Positions 18,682 to 28,113 of a stretch of 64,000 nucleotides of DNA are shown piece after piece. The number at the start of each line of letters is the position of its first letter. Within the stretch, counting starts at the first letter, position 1. The DNA is from Muriicola sp. Z0-33 (lineage in GTDB: Bacteria; Bacteroidota; Bacteroidia; Flavobacteriales; Flavobacteriaceae). The stretch spans positions 1-64,000 of the forward strand of contig NZ_JAFMPW010000001.1 in the NCBI RefSeq assembly GCF_026126425.1, read 5' to 3'. Below the pieces are notes generated by a model that did no database searches, was not told the origin of the DNA, and saw only the letters and a program-made list of their open reading frames with translations. Both the position numbers and the translations under genes were made by a program.

Positions 18682-18915
18682 TCAGTTTTTAGAATTATTA
18701 GACACTTGTTTTACCACAAAATACATCGATATGGCAATTGCCGCCAGAGAACATACCAGGGTGTACACATGATATTTATTTGGGTAGTACTCATCTAGCT
18801 TAACCCCGCCATAAGTACCCAAGCCGATAATGGCCAACATTTGTATGGCGATACCGGAATATTTGGCATATGAATTTACCGAATTGGTTTTCTTAGGAGG
18901 CTTTTGCTCTTTCAT
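18682..18915 (-). CDS. AtpZ/AtpI family accessory protein
   Basis: 77 residues from ATG 18915; a GTG two codons earlier is possible. Two membrane helices (YSGIAIQMLAIIGLGTYGG and VYTLVCSLAAIAISMYFVV) are joined by a short loop with LDEYYPNK, the pattern of AtpZ/AtpI-like proteins near F-ATPase operons. Its 5' end overlaps the end of the bactofilin gene by 23 bases, so the two are almost certainly cotranscribed. Confidence 0.88.
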   Translation of the reverse strand: MKEQKPPKKTNSVNSYAKYSGIAIQMLAIIGLGTYGGVKLDEYYPNKYHVYTLVCSLAAIAISMYFVVKQVSNNSKN

Positions 18916-19393
18916 TTGCACTACTAGAGCTGGTACTACCTACAGAAGATTTGAAACCGCCGGTGCTTCCGCTACCTCCCTGGGAGGTTATAGATGAGCC
19001 TTTTGAGGTGCCGGGGGAGTTACTGGTTCCTCCTTTTCCTTTCATCGTACACGATGCATTGAATGTTGCTCCAGGTTCAACAGCCAGTTTTGAAACAGTG
19101 ACGTTTCCTTCTATAACTGCAGATGCTTTTAAGGAAAGTAAATCGGACACTGTAAGTTCTCCGTTAAAACTACCCTCAATATCTGCATTTACACATTCTA
19201 CTTTTCCGTGAATATAGCCACCTTTGCCTATAACAACTTTTCCCGAAGTCTTTACATTACCATCGAGCTTTCCGTCTATTCTAAAATCCGCTTCGGAAAT
19301 AATATCTCCTTTGATTTTAGTGTTCTTCTCAATCCTGTTGGGTTGTCCACCAATTTCGTTCATAGTTCTAGGTTTTTTGTTATCTGAAAACAT
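18893..19393 (-). CDS. Bactofilin (polymer-forming cytoskeletal protein)
   Basis: 166 residues. The central bactofilin domain (about 20-120) is a right-handed beta helix with short repeated turns such as IDGKLDGNVKTSGKVVIGKGG and ASAVIEGNVTVSKLAVEPGA. The C-terminal tail (about 122-166) is disordered, rich in Gly and Ser. Bactofilins polymerise without nucleotides and act in cell shape or in placing envelope machinery. The gene sits five bases behind sprE and overlaps atpZ, which ties a cytoskeletal protein to type IX secretion and the ATP synthase. Confidence 0.94.
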   Translation of the reverse strand: MFSDNKKPRTMNEIGGQPNRIEKNTKIKGDIISEADFRIDGKLDGNVKTSGKVVIGKGGYIHGKVECVNADIEGSFNGELTVSDLLSLKASAVIEGNVTVSKLAVEPGATFNASCTMKGKGGTSNSPGTSKGSSITSQGGSGSTGGFKSSVGSTSSSSANERAKAS

Positions 19394-19398
19394 TTTGT

Positions 19399-21954
19399 TT
19401 ATGGTTTTGGGGTTAAAATTTGCGCGTTGTATTCTTCTAAGTTTTTATGTACTTGGACTATTTTATAGTTAGAGGACAAAATAACAAAATTCTCAACATC
19501 AATCTTGTAATCCTTGTTAATTTTTAGCAATTCAACGTAACCCAAAGCAAAATCCCTGGATTTAAATCCATGTACTACAACAAATTGATCTTCCAGATTA
19601 TAAATGTCCTTTGAAACTACATTTTTATACCTAAGGTCCTTTATAGAAGCCTCGAGTCTTTTCTTTAAAAAGAGTGCAGCTTCGTTGTGTTGCCTTTTAA
19701 ATGGAAAAACAACTTTCCAATTCCCCGTACCGGTAGAATTAGTTTCTTCTGAAAACTCTTTTGGTTCTAACTTGGGCAGCTGCTCCGAAATCATCTGCTG
19801 CGCTTTCTTCCCTTCAGGATTATTGGGATAATTTAGGGCAACATAATTCAGCGCCTCCTTAAAATCGGTATACCCCTGAAGTCTTCCTATTGCATTGGCT
19901 TTAAGCATCTCAAATTTGGGTACTATCGGGTCTCCTGTATAGGTATTGATATTGTCTTCGGCCCCGGTAATGACTTTCAGGAATTCCTGGTTCTGAAATT
20001 GTTTGAACAAAGCAGCGTATTTGGCATCCGGACTATCAGCAGCATTCTCTAATACCGCCTGTGGATTTAGCAGGATCTCTGCATAACGAGAATCCGGATG
20101 ATTCTGGATAATATTCTGTTTCATTCCATCAGCAAGGTTGCTTTCGGCATCTTCATAAATCTTATATAGATTGTATTTTGAGGGAAGTATAAGGCGCTCC
20201 TCAGGATCGGCCCCCAGCACATCTTCCAGTTTTCCTGCAGCCAGTAAATTCTCTTTAAACTTCTCTTTGTAAATAAGCCCCAGTTGATAGTTGGCGAAAT
20301 TCCTCTCCTTTCTCAGACTATCAATAACTGCCGGATCTGTTGGTATTTGGTCCAGATAATAATCGACAGAATATTTCTGGTCCTCAGAAAGATCAACACC
20401 CGTACTATCTGCTTCTGTTATGAGGTCGCCGGTTGCCTCAGAAGGCAAAGATCTGGCTTTGTTGCTCCATCTCCAATCGTCTTCCAGTTGGCGGTCTCCC
20501 CATCTGTTGACAAAGTCAGTCTTTCCATAACCCAGACTCGTTATATTATAGAAATAAAATTTTCCTTTATTTTCTTTGCCTCCTTTGGTTTGGGCAAAAG
20601 CAGCAAAGCCGGCACTTGCTCTGTCTTCTTCTTCCTTGGCTGCAGCTTCTGCAATACGCTTTAGTTCTGTGATATAATCCTCAAAATAGGCAGATTGTTC
20701 AGCTCTGGGCATGTTATAGATGGTGGTAACACTATCCACATATTGTACAATTTCTTCATAAGCCACGACGTCCTCCAGATTGTCTAACTTCTTTTTGGTG
20801 GCCCTGTACTTTTTTGTGTTTTCCTGAAGGTTGGTCAGGACACTATCATAATAGGCCCCGGCTGTCTTATATACATTATCATCAAAATAATACTCCGCAA
20901 GGTTTTCGTAATTCAACGCATTGAGTTGCGGTAAATTCCGTGTAGCCCTTATAGATTTATTGTAGTACACAAGGCCAAGGCTATCATCTTCATTTCCCAT
21001 ATGGAATTGGGCAATTTCCCTGTAGATCTTATCCAGAAATGGCCTGTTTTCCCTATTCTCCTCAAGCTCTGTAAGGTACTCGTACATTAGCTCTCTGTTC
21101 TCATCGGTAACTTCCGTATTCTGAATCTTCTTAATATGGGCATTGATCATATATACCCTGGGCGACTTTCTATTGAGATCAAGTATTTTGTCAAATGCGT
21201 AATTGGCACTGTCCTTAAACCCCAGTTGATTGTAAAGTTGTCCTATTATAAAATAGTACCTCCCCTTTTCGGGGTTCTTTTTGGTATAGGCCGAAGCTAT
21301 TTTTAATTGTTGGATCGCCGTATCGGGGGCGTTCAAATTAATATATGCCTGTGCCATCATAGCCCTGGCATCAGCGTAATCCTGAGCTTTAAGACTTTCG
21401 AGTTTTAGAAGGCGTTTTAAGTTTTTTAAAGCAAGCTCTTCATTTTCCAATCTGATATTGGTCTTTTCACGCCAAATGGTTGCTTCATTTAGCTTGTCGC
21501 TCTCGGCGTACTTTCTTAGGATATAGTTGAATGCCTCCAGGGCGGGAATATACCGCTGATCAAAATAGCGGGCTTTCCCAAGCAATAGAAATGATTCATC
21601 TGTTTTGGGGTTCCGTTCTTCATCATCGATATTCATGCTGTGCTTCTGAATGGCTTTGGTGGCCTTCTCCTCTGCAATAATGAAATTGGGGTTATTATCT
21701 TCAGAGTCCAGTTTTATTTCCTCTGTAACTTCCAGGCGCTCCACTGGTAGAATCTCCCAGTAATTATCCCTATAGGTCTGATTGAGTTGTTCTCTCCCTT
21801 CTTCAAAGGCAATATTGCCATTGTACAAGACATTGTATTTGGTATTAAGGGCGTGCCAGTTGCGATTAACAAAGGCGTCTTTTTTTGTGGAACACGCGTT
21901 AAAAAGTAGTCCCCCAAAAATTATGTATAAAATAAAAGTAGTTCGAAGCTTCAA
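19399..21954 (-). CDS. porW: SprE/PorW-like type IX secretion/gliding lipoprotein with TPRs
   Basis: About 851 residues from TTG 21954. The frame stays open further upstream to another TTG at 22020, but TTG 21954 gives a standard 20-residue lipoprotein signal (LRTTFILYIIFGGLLFNAC) and is preferred. The mature N-terminus (STKKDAFVNRNWHALNTKYN) is what I remember for SprE/PorW. TPR-like repeats follow from about residue 90 to 430 and again later. SprE of Flavobacterium johnsoniae and PorW of Porphyromonas gingivalis are required for type IX secretion and, in the former, gliding. No early ATG is available. Confidence 0.87.
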   Translation of the reverse strand: MKLRTTFILYIIFGGLLFNACSTKKDAFVNRNWHALNTKYNVLYNGNIAFEEGREQLNQTYRDNYWEILPVERLEVTEEIKLDSEDNNPNFIIAEEKATKAIQKHSMNIDDEERNPKTDESFLLLGKARYFDQRYIPALEAFNYILRKYAESDKLNEATIWREKTNIRLENEELALKNLKRLLKLESLKAQDYADARAMMAQAYINLNAPDTAIQQLKIASAYTKKNPEKGRYYFIIGQLYNQLGFKDSANYAFDKILDLNRKSPRVYMINAHIKKIQNTEVTDENRELMYEYLTELEENRENRPFLDKIYREIAQFHMGNEDDSLGLVYYNKSIRATRNLPQLNALNYENLAEYYFDDNVYKTAGAYYDSVLTNLQENTKKYRATKKKLDNLEDVVAYEEIVQYVDSVTTIYNMPRAEQSAYFEDYITELKRIAEAAAKEEEDRASAGFAAFAQTKGGKENKGKFYFYNITSLGYGKTDFVNRWGDRQLEDDWRWSNKARSLPSEATGDLITEADSTGVDLSEDQKYSVDYYLDQIPTDPAVIDSLRKERNFANYQLGLIYKEKFKENLLAAGKLEDVLGADPEERLILPSKYNLYKIYEDAESNLADGMKQNIIQNHPDSRYAEILLNPQAVLENAADSPDAKYAALFKQFQNQEFLKVITGAEDNINTYTGDPIVPKFEMLKANAIGRLQGYTDFKEALNYVALNYPNNPEGKKAQQMISEQLPKLEPKEFSEETNSTGTGNWKVVFPFKRQHNEAALFLKKRLEASIKDLRYKNVVSKDIYNLEDQFVVVHGFKSRDFALGYVELLKINKDYKIDVENFVILSSNYKIVQVHKNLEEYNAQILTPKP

Positions 21955-22224
21955 AATTCCCGATAATCGTTCGTATTCTAAACTGAAAAACAACCATATT
22001 ATTATACGGCTGATCGACAAAATGCCTTTTTTTATTTTAATACATCTTCAGATAGAATTGCCGATATATTGCTCTTTTGACACAGAGTGTATAAAATTGC
22101 CGAAAATTGCGCATAATTTCTACAAGAAAAGAGCTTTCAAATTTGCGTGATGAAACTTTACAATATGCCCGTTGACTGTTGAGGCGCAGAAGTAAAAATG
22201 GTGTTAGCTTTCCATCAAATCTAC

Positions 22225-22920
22225 TTACCCGCCAAAGAAGCTTTCCAGTTCTTTCAGGGTTTCCGCTGAGGTTTGGATATCTTTTACAATATCTCCCTTA
22301 TTAAGCACCACAATGCGCTCACATACCTCAGTTACATGAATAAGGTCATGACTAGAGACCAAAACGGTAACTTCTCTGTTTTGAGCAAGGTCTCGTATTA
22401 TCGATTTTAACCGGATTTGAGTGGTAGGATCCAGATTGGCAAAGGGCTCATCCAGGATAATAACCTCCGGGTGGCCTATAAAGGATGCGACTATACCCGC
22501 TTTCTTTTGGTTCCCTTTAGAGAGATCGCGTAAATATTTTTTCTGGCCTAGGATTTCACCATGAAAGAAATCTTCAAATCCAGATAAAAGTTCATCCACA
22601 TCTGCCTTGCTCTGCCCTCTCAGCTCCCCTATAAAATAGAAATACTCCTCCGGAGTTAAATACCCAATTAAAAAGGTTTCATCTATAAATGCCGAAGTAA
22701 AGGGCTTCCATGCCTCACTTGCATCTACCTGGACCTCATTATTTACAATACTCCCGGTAGTAGGTTGTATAAGATCTAATAAAAGACTGAAAAAGGTAGT
22801 TTTCCCTGCACCGTTATTCCCTACAAGTCCAAAACTTTGTCCTTTAGGTATTTCCAGATGGTCTATATTCAGTACGGTCTGACTCCCGTATGTTTTTGTT
22901 AGATTTTGTGATGTTATCAT
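22225..22920 (-). CDS. ABC transporter ATP-binding protein
   Basis: 231 residues. Walker A is GNNGAGKT at 34-41, the signature region LSKGNQKKAG at 133-142, Walker B VIILDEP at 153-159 and the switch His is in SSHDL. It follows the gene for the DUF5687 membrane protein by 57 bases, and the two should form an exporter at the inner membrane. The substrate is unknown. The signature LSKGN instead of LSGGQ is seen in related exporters. Confidence 0.94.
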   Translation of the reverse strand: MITSQNLTKTYGSQTVLNIDHLEIPKGQSFGLVGNNGAGKTTFFSLLLDLIQPTTGSIVNNEVQVDASEAWKPFTSAFIDETFLIGYLTPEEYFYFIGELRGQSKADVDELLSGFEDFFHGEILGQKKYLRDLSKGNQKKAGIVASFIGHPEVIILDEPFANLDPTTQIRLKSIIRDLAQNREVTVLVSSHDLIHVTEVCERIVVLNKGDIVKDIQTSAETLKELESFFGG

Positions 22921-22977
22921 TGTCTGTTATTTATCTTTTCTCCCAGCTTCCGGGAAGTCCGTATTTAAATTTTATAA

Positions 22978-24450
22978 TCAGGTGGTTTGCTTATAGGCCA
23001 GCAGCGTCTTATACTTTTCTTTTTTGTAAATCTTCTCTATCATTTTAAATACCACATTTTTAAAAGCAAAGCCTAACACTCCCGTCAGGGCCACAAATAT
23101 GTAACCCGCAGTCGGATTTATCGTATAGTGTCCGATCGCATAAACCACCAAAGGAAGTAAAAGTTTAGGCAAGGTTAATAAGAGGGTTTTTGTATTGAAC
23201 GCCTGTTTATCTCCAAAGGCCTTTTTGTTAGAAGTTAAATCTATTGGTGTTTTAATATAAGCCCCGCCCCACAAAACAAGATACGAATTGACTCCAATAT
23301 TATAAATGGCGCCAACCAGTACGGCCAAATAGGCGTCCCAGCCAAGATATATATAAAAAGAAGCGAGTATCGTACTAATGATAGTGGCAATGATAATCAG
23401 GTACCATTTAGAGGTTAGGTATTCTTTATACCTGATGTTCTGGCTCATCATCAACGGATAATATGAACTATCCCAACTGGGCACATACTGGCCAAAACTA
23501 AACAGGAAACCACCCGATACAAAAATCCCTGCAAATATCTTCCAAACTGGGTTTTCATAGGCTTCTATTGCTCCGGTAAAAAACAGCAGGCCATAAAATA
23601 GAAACATGAAACCCATAATTACAGCCGTTTTAGACCGTTTATTTCGCTTAATTAATTTAATGTCGTTTTTCAAAAACGTCCCTAAATTCCCAAATCTATT
23701 GAGCCAGGTATAATCTTCGGTCCGGGCAACTGTTTGTTTGGTTGCCAGACCACCATCTAAAAACATATGTTTTTTGAAGTAGTTGAAGGCTGCAACTATC
23801 AAAACAACTAAAAGTAGCCAGGGAATCAGTGCCGTCCATGGTGAATAATACAAGGTGTTAAAAAGTTGCCCGGTATAGATGGTAATATCAAACCATCCGT
23901 AATATTGAATTATGCCGAGTACAGCCAGAAGGGCCAGCATAGGATAAAAAACAATATCCTTGTTATTCATCATGATGTTGATGAAGTTATTACAGTAAAA
24001 AAGTGCCATAATTCCTAAATGCCATCCCAATACGCCCAAAAGGTTATAATCTTGAATTATTAGTACTATGGAAAATGGCAGGAAGAAAAAAGCATGTCCC
24101 CAATTAAAGAAGGAAACCACAGTTTTGCCCAGCGAATATTTTACTACTTCCCCTTTCTTAAATGGCAGATAAAGCAAAGGCTTTATATTCAGTATAGGCA
24201 TCTTTTGGAGCACATAGCGCAGGTAAAGATCCATTAGCAAGTAGTAGATAAAGAATTTGTTTACAACATGTAAAGGATCTCCAATACCGGCCTTTTTAAT
24301 CAGGAAAAAGGAGCCTACTCCTAAAGCCAAAAAGACAACAATCATGTATAGCGCCCCAAAAATCATAAGGATCTTGAAGGCAATATTGGTCTTAAAGGAA
24401 GCCGATCTGAAAAACGATTTCCATTGCAAATTGATAAAGTGCTTGAACAT
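22978..24450 (-). CDS. DUF5687-type ABC transporter permease
   Basis: 490 residues with about ten to twelve hydrophobic segments. The N-terminus MFKHFINLQWKSFFRSASF and the overall arrangement match the DUF5687 family of Bacteroidota as I recall it, which always accompanies an ABC ATPase. It is the first gene of the pair and starts 35 bases behind a perfect -7 element. Transport substrate is unknown. Confidence 0.88.
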   Translation of the reverse strand: MFKHFINLQWKSFFRSASFKTNIAFKILMIFGALYMIVVFLALGVGSFFLIKKAGIGDPLHVVNKFFIYYLLMDLYLRYVLQKMPILNIKPLLYLPFKKGEVVKYSLGKTVVSFFNWGHAFFFLPFSIVLIIQDYNLLGVLGWHLGIMALFYCNNFINIMMNNKDIVFYPMLALLAVLGIIQYYGWFDITIYTGQLFNTLYYSPWTALIPWLLLVVLIVAAFNYFKKHMFLDGGLATKQTVARTEDYTWLNRFGNLGTFLKNDIKLIKRNKRSKTAVIMGFMFLFYGLLFFTGAIEAYENPVWKIFAGIFVSGGFLFSFGQYVPSWDSSYYPLMMSQNIRYKEYLTSKWYLIIIATIISTILASFYIYLGWDAYLAVLVGAIYNIGVNSYLVLWGGAYIKTPIDLTSNKKAFGDKQAFNTKTLLLTLPKLLLPLVVYAIGHYTINPTAGYIFVALTGVLGFAFKNVVFKMIEKIYKKEKYKTLLAYKQTT

Positions 24451-24485
24451 ACGGTTGGTGAATTAGCTCAGTAGGGTTAGTACCA

Positions 24486-24493
24486 CAAATATA
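24486..24493 (-). promoter_or_regulatory. -7 promoter element for the ABC permease gene
   Basis: The minus strand reads TATATTTG, a perfect TAnnTTTG match, 35 bases before the ATG at 24450. Confidence 0.55.
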
Positions 24494-24554
24494 TATTTTG
24501 TTACATCGGGAACCTATTTTTTCATTTTCCGTTTTAAATGGAGCCGGCTTTGCT

Positions 24555-24562
24555 TAGTTTTG
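24555..24562 (+). promoter_or_regulatory. -7 promoter element for the ferredoxin-reductase gene
   Basis: TAGTTTTG matches TAnnTTTG, 16 bases before the ATG at 24579. Confidence 0.6.
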
Positions 24563-24578
24563 CAAAAATTTTCTATAA

Positions 24579-25628
24579 ATGAGCAATTTTCACACCCTAA
24601 GTGTTTCAGAGGTAAAACAACTTACTCCCAATGCTGTGGCAATTACCTTAAGTATCCCAAAAGAACTAATTCAGACCTTCGCATTTATTCCGGGGCAATA
24701 CATTACAATAAAAAAAGAAATTAAAGGGACCGAACTCAGGAGGGCCTATTCTATAAGCTCTTCCCCAAAGAAAGATAGTATCACCATTGGTGTAAAAAAA
24801 GTAGATAGAGTAGGCTTTTCCGATTTTGCAAATACCAAATTGTCAAAAGGGGATACCCTGGAGGTAATGCCGCCCGAAGGCAGGTTCGTTTTTAAACCTT
24901 CAGGTATAACCAAAAATATACTGGCATTTGCGGCAGGAAGTGGCATTACACCTATAATGAGCATCGCCAGAAGCGTATTGGAAGATAATCCTCAAAGCAA
25001 ATTGGTTTTGGTTTATGGTAATAAGTCCTATAAAGAAACCATGTTTTATACAGAACTTGTAAAACTGCAGTTAGAATACTCTAATCGGTTCTTTATTTAT
25101 TTTATGTTGAGTACCGCACAGGAAGAAGATTCTTTATTTGGCCGTATCGAGTCTTCTACGGTTAACTACATCCTTAATAACAAACATAAGGGTCTTGTTT
25201 TTGATGATTATTATATCTGTGGTCCTGAAAACATGATTTATAATGTAAAAGATACCTTGGCCACTCATGATGTAACTGAAGATAAAATACATTTTGAGTT
25301 GTTTACCACAAATGAGATTAGCGATGATCTTCCCGAAAAGCAGGATGGGCAAACGGCATTAACCGTTATTTTAGATGATGAGGAGTTTAGTTTATCAATG
25401 GATAAAGGTAGTTTGGTATTAGATGCGGTGCTCAAAGAAAATATTGATGCGCCCTATTCTTGCCAGGGAGGCGTCTGCAGTACTTGTATTGCCAGGGTAA
25501 CAGAAGGAAAAGCAGAAATGGTGAAGAACCAAATCCTCACGGATTCGGAAATTGAAGAGGGCTTTATTCTAACTTGCCAATCGCACCCGACTACGCCCAC
25601 TTTAAAGGTAGATTACGACGATGTTTAG
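24579..25628 (+). CDS. FAD/NAD(P) and 2Fe-2S oxidoreductase, PaaE-like
   Basis: 349 residues in three parts: an FAD domain (about 1-105, with RAYSISSSP), an NAD(P) domain (about 110-235, with AAGSGITPIMSI and YICGPENMI) and a plant-type 2Fe-2S ferredoxin domain (about 260-349) with the ligands CxxxxCxxC (CQGGVCSTC) and a later Cys in ILTCQSHP. This is the architecture of PaaE, the reductase of phenylacetyl-CoA oxygenase, but no paa oxygenase genes are here. In Flavobacteriia such proteins often stand alone as electron suppliers for di-iron oxygenases. Partner unknown. Confidence 0.92.
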   Translation: MSNFHTLSVSEVKQLTPNAVAITLSIPKELIQTFAFIPGQYITIKKEIKGTELRRAYSISSSPKKDSITIGVKKVDRVGFSDFANTKLSKGDTLEVMPPEGRFVFKPSGITKNILAFAAGSGITPIMSIARSVLEDNPQSKLVLVYGNKSYKETMFYTELVKLQLEYSNRFFIYFMLSTAQEEDSLFGRIESSTVNYILNNKHKGLVFDDYYICGPENMIYNVKDTLATHDVTEDKIHFELFTTNEISDDLPEKQDGQTALTVILDDEEFSLSMDKGSLVLDAVLKENIDAPYSCQGGVCSTCIARVTEGKAEMVKNQILTDSEIEEGFILTCQSHPTTPTLKVDYDDV

Positions 25629-25782
25629 CCCCTTTTTTGATATAAATGCAGATAGAAGAAACAGACGGGATGGTTTGTTCTAATGCAATCTCCCCGATAT
25701 TGTTCAGCATTCCTGCCGTTTATCGATAAGGCCCTTATTTATAACCCATAATTGGATTTATTGAGTAAAATTTTACTTTGTT

Positions 25783-25804
25783 AAACCAACCTAATGGTCG
25801 GTTT
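25783..25804. promoter_or_regulatory. Candidate TetR-type operator upstream of the arsenosugar-like cluster
   Basis: An inverted repeat with half-sites AAACCAACC (25783-25791) and its near-complement GGTCGGTTT (25796-25804), one mismatch, separated by TAAT. Size and ACC...GGT character suit a TetR-family dimer. It lies 114 bases before the first cluster gene. That the nearby TetR protein binds it is inferred. Confidence 0.4.
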
Positions 25805-25917
25805 TCTCTTATACTAATTAATTGAATCTTTTTAAGGGGGAGTAATGAAACAAGTGGCGATTCGACCAAGACTTAAATCCGTTTTATTGTAAATTTATAT
25901 CGGTTTTTAAATGGAAC

Positions 25918-26607
25918 ATGGGGCAAGATTCTTCCACAGCGATTTTGATTTTTGCTAACTCCTCTGAAAGGGAGTTAAGCAATAAGCCACATATTAACAG
26001 TACAGCTATTTTTGATGTTCTGACCAAACATACTTTAAGCACTGTTCATAGCACAGGTTTGCCTTACTTTCATTTTACGGAACGCTCACAAAAAGGCGAC
26101 TCATTTAAAGATAGGTTTGTAAATGCCCTGGAGCGGGTATTTGAAATGGGGTTCTCAAATGTCATTTCTGTAGGTAATGACAGTCCACAATTAAAAACTT
26201 CAGACTTGTTGCAGGCTAATATGCAGCTGCAGGCTAGAAGAATTGTCCTGGGACCTTCTGCAGATGGCGGAATTTATATGATGGGGATTCACAGGGACGA
26301 TTTTAAAGCTTTGGAATTTCTTAACCTCCCATGGCAAACTTCAGATTTGTATCAATCCTTGTTAGATCTTGTATCCCGGCGAAAGGATGTAGTAAGAATG
26401 AAAATCCTTTTCGATTTGGATAACAGGGAAGATCTTAAATTGTTTATTTCCCGTTTTCACAATATTACAAAATCGCTTCTGGTCGTAATCCAAGACTTGC
26501 TACAACCGCCAAAAACAAGGATACAATCGTCTTTTTTCAATCGTCAGACCTTTTTCAGTTCAATCTTCTTTAACAAAGGCTCTCCTATAATATTCAGGTA
26601 TCCCTGA
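25918..26607 (+). CDS. DUF2064 / TIGR04282-like glycosyltransferase of arsenosugar type
   Basis: 229 residues with a GT-A-like nucleotide-sugar fold: N-terminal TAILIFANS, a central SVGNDSPQLKTSDLLQA and the signature LGPSADGGIYMMG. The family is often found beside arsM and arsS and is presumed to add a sugar in arsenosugar synthesis; the biochemistry is not settled. The context here, followed by a CMD-like protein and an ArsS-like enzyme, supports that reading. The last 35 residues are basic and hydrophobic and may be poorly conserved. Start at ATG 25918, which opens the typical short N-terminus. Confidence 0.82.
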   Translation: MGQDSSTAILIFANSSERELSNKPHINSTAIFDVLTKHTLSTVHSTGLPYFHFTERSQKGDSFKDRFVNALERVFEMGFSNVISVGNDSPQLKTSDLLQANMQLQARRIVLGPSADGGIYMMGIHRDDFKALEFLNLPWQTSDLYQSLLDLVSRRKDVVRMKILFDLDNREDLKLFISRFHNITKSLLVVIQDLLQPPKTRIQSSFFNRQTFFSSIFFNKGSPIIFRYP

Positions 26608-26720
26608 ATACTTTCAAACAATCAGCAATGCTCATTGCAATTCGGATTTTGTCCGGATAAATGGATGTATATCACATTTACATTCACAACTTATATATCA
26701 ACAATATTATACATACAGAA

Positions 26721-27056
26721 ATGGCAAATACATATTACGATGCTGCCGATTTAAGAAAATTCGGCAAGATCACGGAATGGAGCGAAGAGTTAGGAACAAA
26801 GTTTTTTGATTATTACGGAAAGGTTTTTGAAGAAGGCGCCCTTTCGGCAAGGGAGAAATCATTAATAGCACTGGCTGTAGCACATGTGGTTAAATGTCCT
26901 TATTGCATTGACGCTTATACAAAAGACGGTTTGCAAAAAGGAATTACAAAGGAAGAAATGATGGAAGCTGTTCATGCGGGTGCTGCAATTGAAAGTGGAG
27001 CTACACTTGTTCATGGTGTTCAAATGATGAATAAATACAACAAACTGTCGATGTAA
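26721..27056 (+). CDS. Carboxymuconolactone decarboxylase/AhpD-like protein of arsenosugar cluster
   Basis: 111 residues from ATG 26721. An in-frame ATG lies at 26661, but the 20 extra residues are not family-like, while MANTYYDAADLRKFG is. The CMD domain has the redox pair CPYC (Cys59, Cys62) with His55, as in AhpD-type peroxidase-related proteins. The family occurs next to ArsS in many bacteria and is labelled arsenosugar-associated peroxidase-like; the actual reaction is unknown. It ends one base before the ArsS-like gene. Confidence 0.88.
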   Translation: MANTYYDAADLRKFGKITEWSEELGTKFFDYYGKVFEEGALSAREKSLIALAVAHVVKCPYCIDAYTKDGLQKGITKEEMMEAVHAGAAIESGATLVHGVQMMNKYNKLSM

Positions 27057-27057
27057 C

Positions 27058-28113
27058 ATGGCAACAAAATCATTAAAAGCCAGGCAGGAAGCGCTTGCAG
27101 AAAGCAATACACAACTGGATATTCTTAATGGGGGCATCTTTGCTCGGGGTGAACTTCCCTTCTTTAAGGACAAAGTAGCTGCAATAGGACAATTTCCTTT
27201 AAAGCCAGGAAAATTGGAAGTATTGCAAATCAATGTGGGGTATATGTGTAACCAGGTATGCGAACATTGCCATGTAGACGCCGGACCGGATAGAAAGGAG
27301 ATAATGAGCAGGGAGACCATGGAGCAATGCCTTGATGTTATCAGGAAAACAGCTGCCCATACCTTAGACCTGACGGGCGGCGCCCCGGAGATGAATCCAA
27401 ATTTCCGGTGGTTTGTTGAAGAAGCATCTAAAGCAGGGATAAAAGACTTTATTGTGCGTTCTAATCTTACCATCATCAGGGCAAATAAAAAATATTATGA
27501 CCTTCCGGAGTTTTTTAAGAAGCACAATGTCCATGTCATTTCATCCATGCCACATTACACCAGGGGTAAAACCGATAAACAAAGAGGAGATGGAGTTTTC
27601 GATAAATCTATTAAGGCACTGCAAGAACTAAATGCCGTAGGCTACGGTTTGGAAGGCAGTGAATTGCGGCTCGATCTTGTTTACAATCCTTCCGGTGCCT
27701 ACCTGCCGGGAGATCAGGCTGCCCTGGAGAGGGATTTTAAGAAAGCCCTAATGGAAGACTTTGATATCTCATTTCAAAACCTTTTTGCCATTACTAACCT
27801 CCCTATCTCTCGTTTTCTGGATTATCTGATCGCATCGGAAAACTACGAAGATTATATGTATGCCCTTGTAGATGCCTACAATCCAGCAGCCGTGGAGAAA
27901 GTAATGTGTACAAATACTATATCTGTAAGTTGGGACGGCTGGTTATACGATTGCGACTTTAACCAAATGCTTGGTCTTAAAGTGGCCAGTAAGGTAAAAC
28001 ATATTAAGGATTATAATGAAGAGGTATTAAATGATCGCAACATTATTATTTCCCAACATTGTTATGGGTGTACTGCAGGTGCAGGAAGTAGTTGCCAGGG
28101 GACTGTTACTTAG
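27058..28113 (+). CDS. arsS: ArsS-like radical SAM protein, arsenosugar biosynthesis
   Basis: 351 residues. The radical SAM cluster motif CxxxCxxC is at Cys64, Cys68 and Cys71 (CNQVCEHC). The SAM-contacting region is DLTGGAPEMNP, and a Cys-rich C-terminus (QHCYGCTAGAGSSC) is typical of the ArsS group, some members of which are selenoproteins; here the positions are Cys with no in-frame TGA. ArsS is reported to transfer a 5'-deoxyadenosyl group to dimethylarsenate, the key step toward arsenosugars. ArsM, the methyltransferase that makes the substrate, is not in the window. Confidence 0.9.
   Translation: MATKSLKARQEALAESNTQLDILNGGIFARGELPFFKDKVAAIGQFPLKPGKLEVLQINVGYMCNQVCEHCHVDAGPDRKEIMSRETMEQCLDVIRKTAAHTLDLTGGAPEMNPNFRWFVEEASKAGIKDFIVRSNLTIIRANKKYYDLPEFFKKHNVHVISSMPHYTRGKTDKQRGDGVFDKSIKALQELNAVGYGLEGSELRLDLVYNPSGAYLPGDQAALERDFKKALMEDFDISFQNLFAITNLPISRFLDYLIASENYEDYMYALVDAYNPAAVEKVMCTNTISVSWDGWLYDCDFNQMLGLKVASKVKHIKDYNEEVLNDRNIIISQHCYGCTAGAGSSCQGTVT

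Noticed and set aside
24579-25628. Phenylacetate degradation locus
   Set aside because: Only the PaaE-like reductase is present; no paaABCD oxygenase or ligase genes are nearby.
26661-26720. Upstream ATG for the CMD-like gene
   Set aside because: It adds 20 residues rich in Ile, His and Tyr that are unlike the family; ATG 26721 starts at the conserved N-terminus.
26862-27476. 204-codon open frame on the minus strand across the CMD and ArsS genes
   Set aside because: Antisense to two well-supported genes, spans their junction and has no protein-like pattern.
27058-28113. Possible selenoprotein form of ArsS
   Set aside because: The relevant positions are Cys codons and the frame has no internal TGA, so no selenocysteine is needed.
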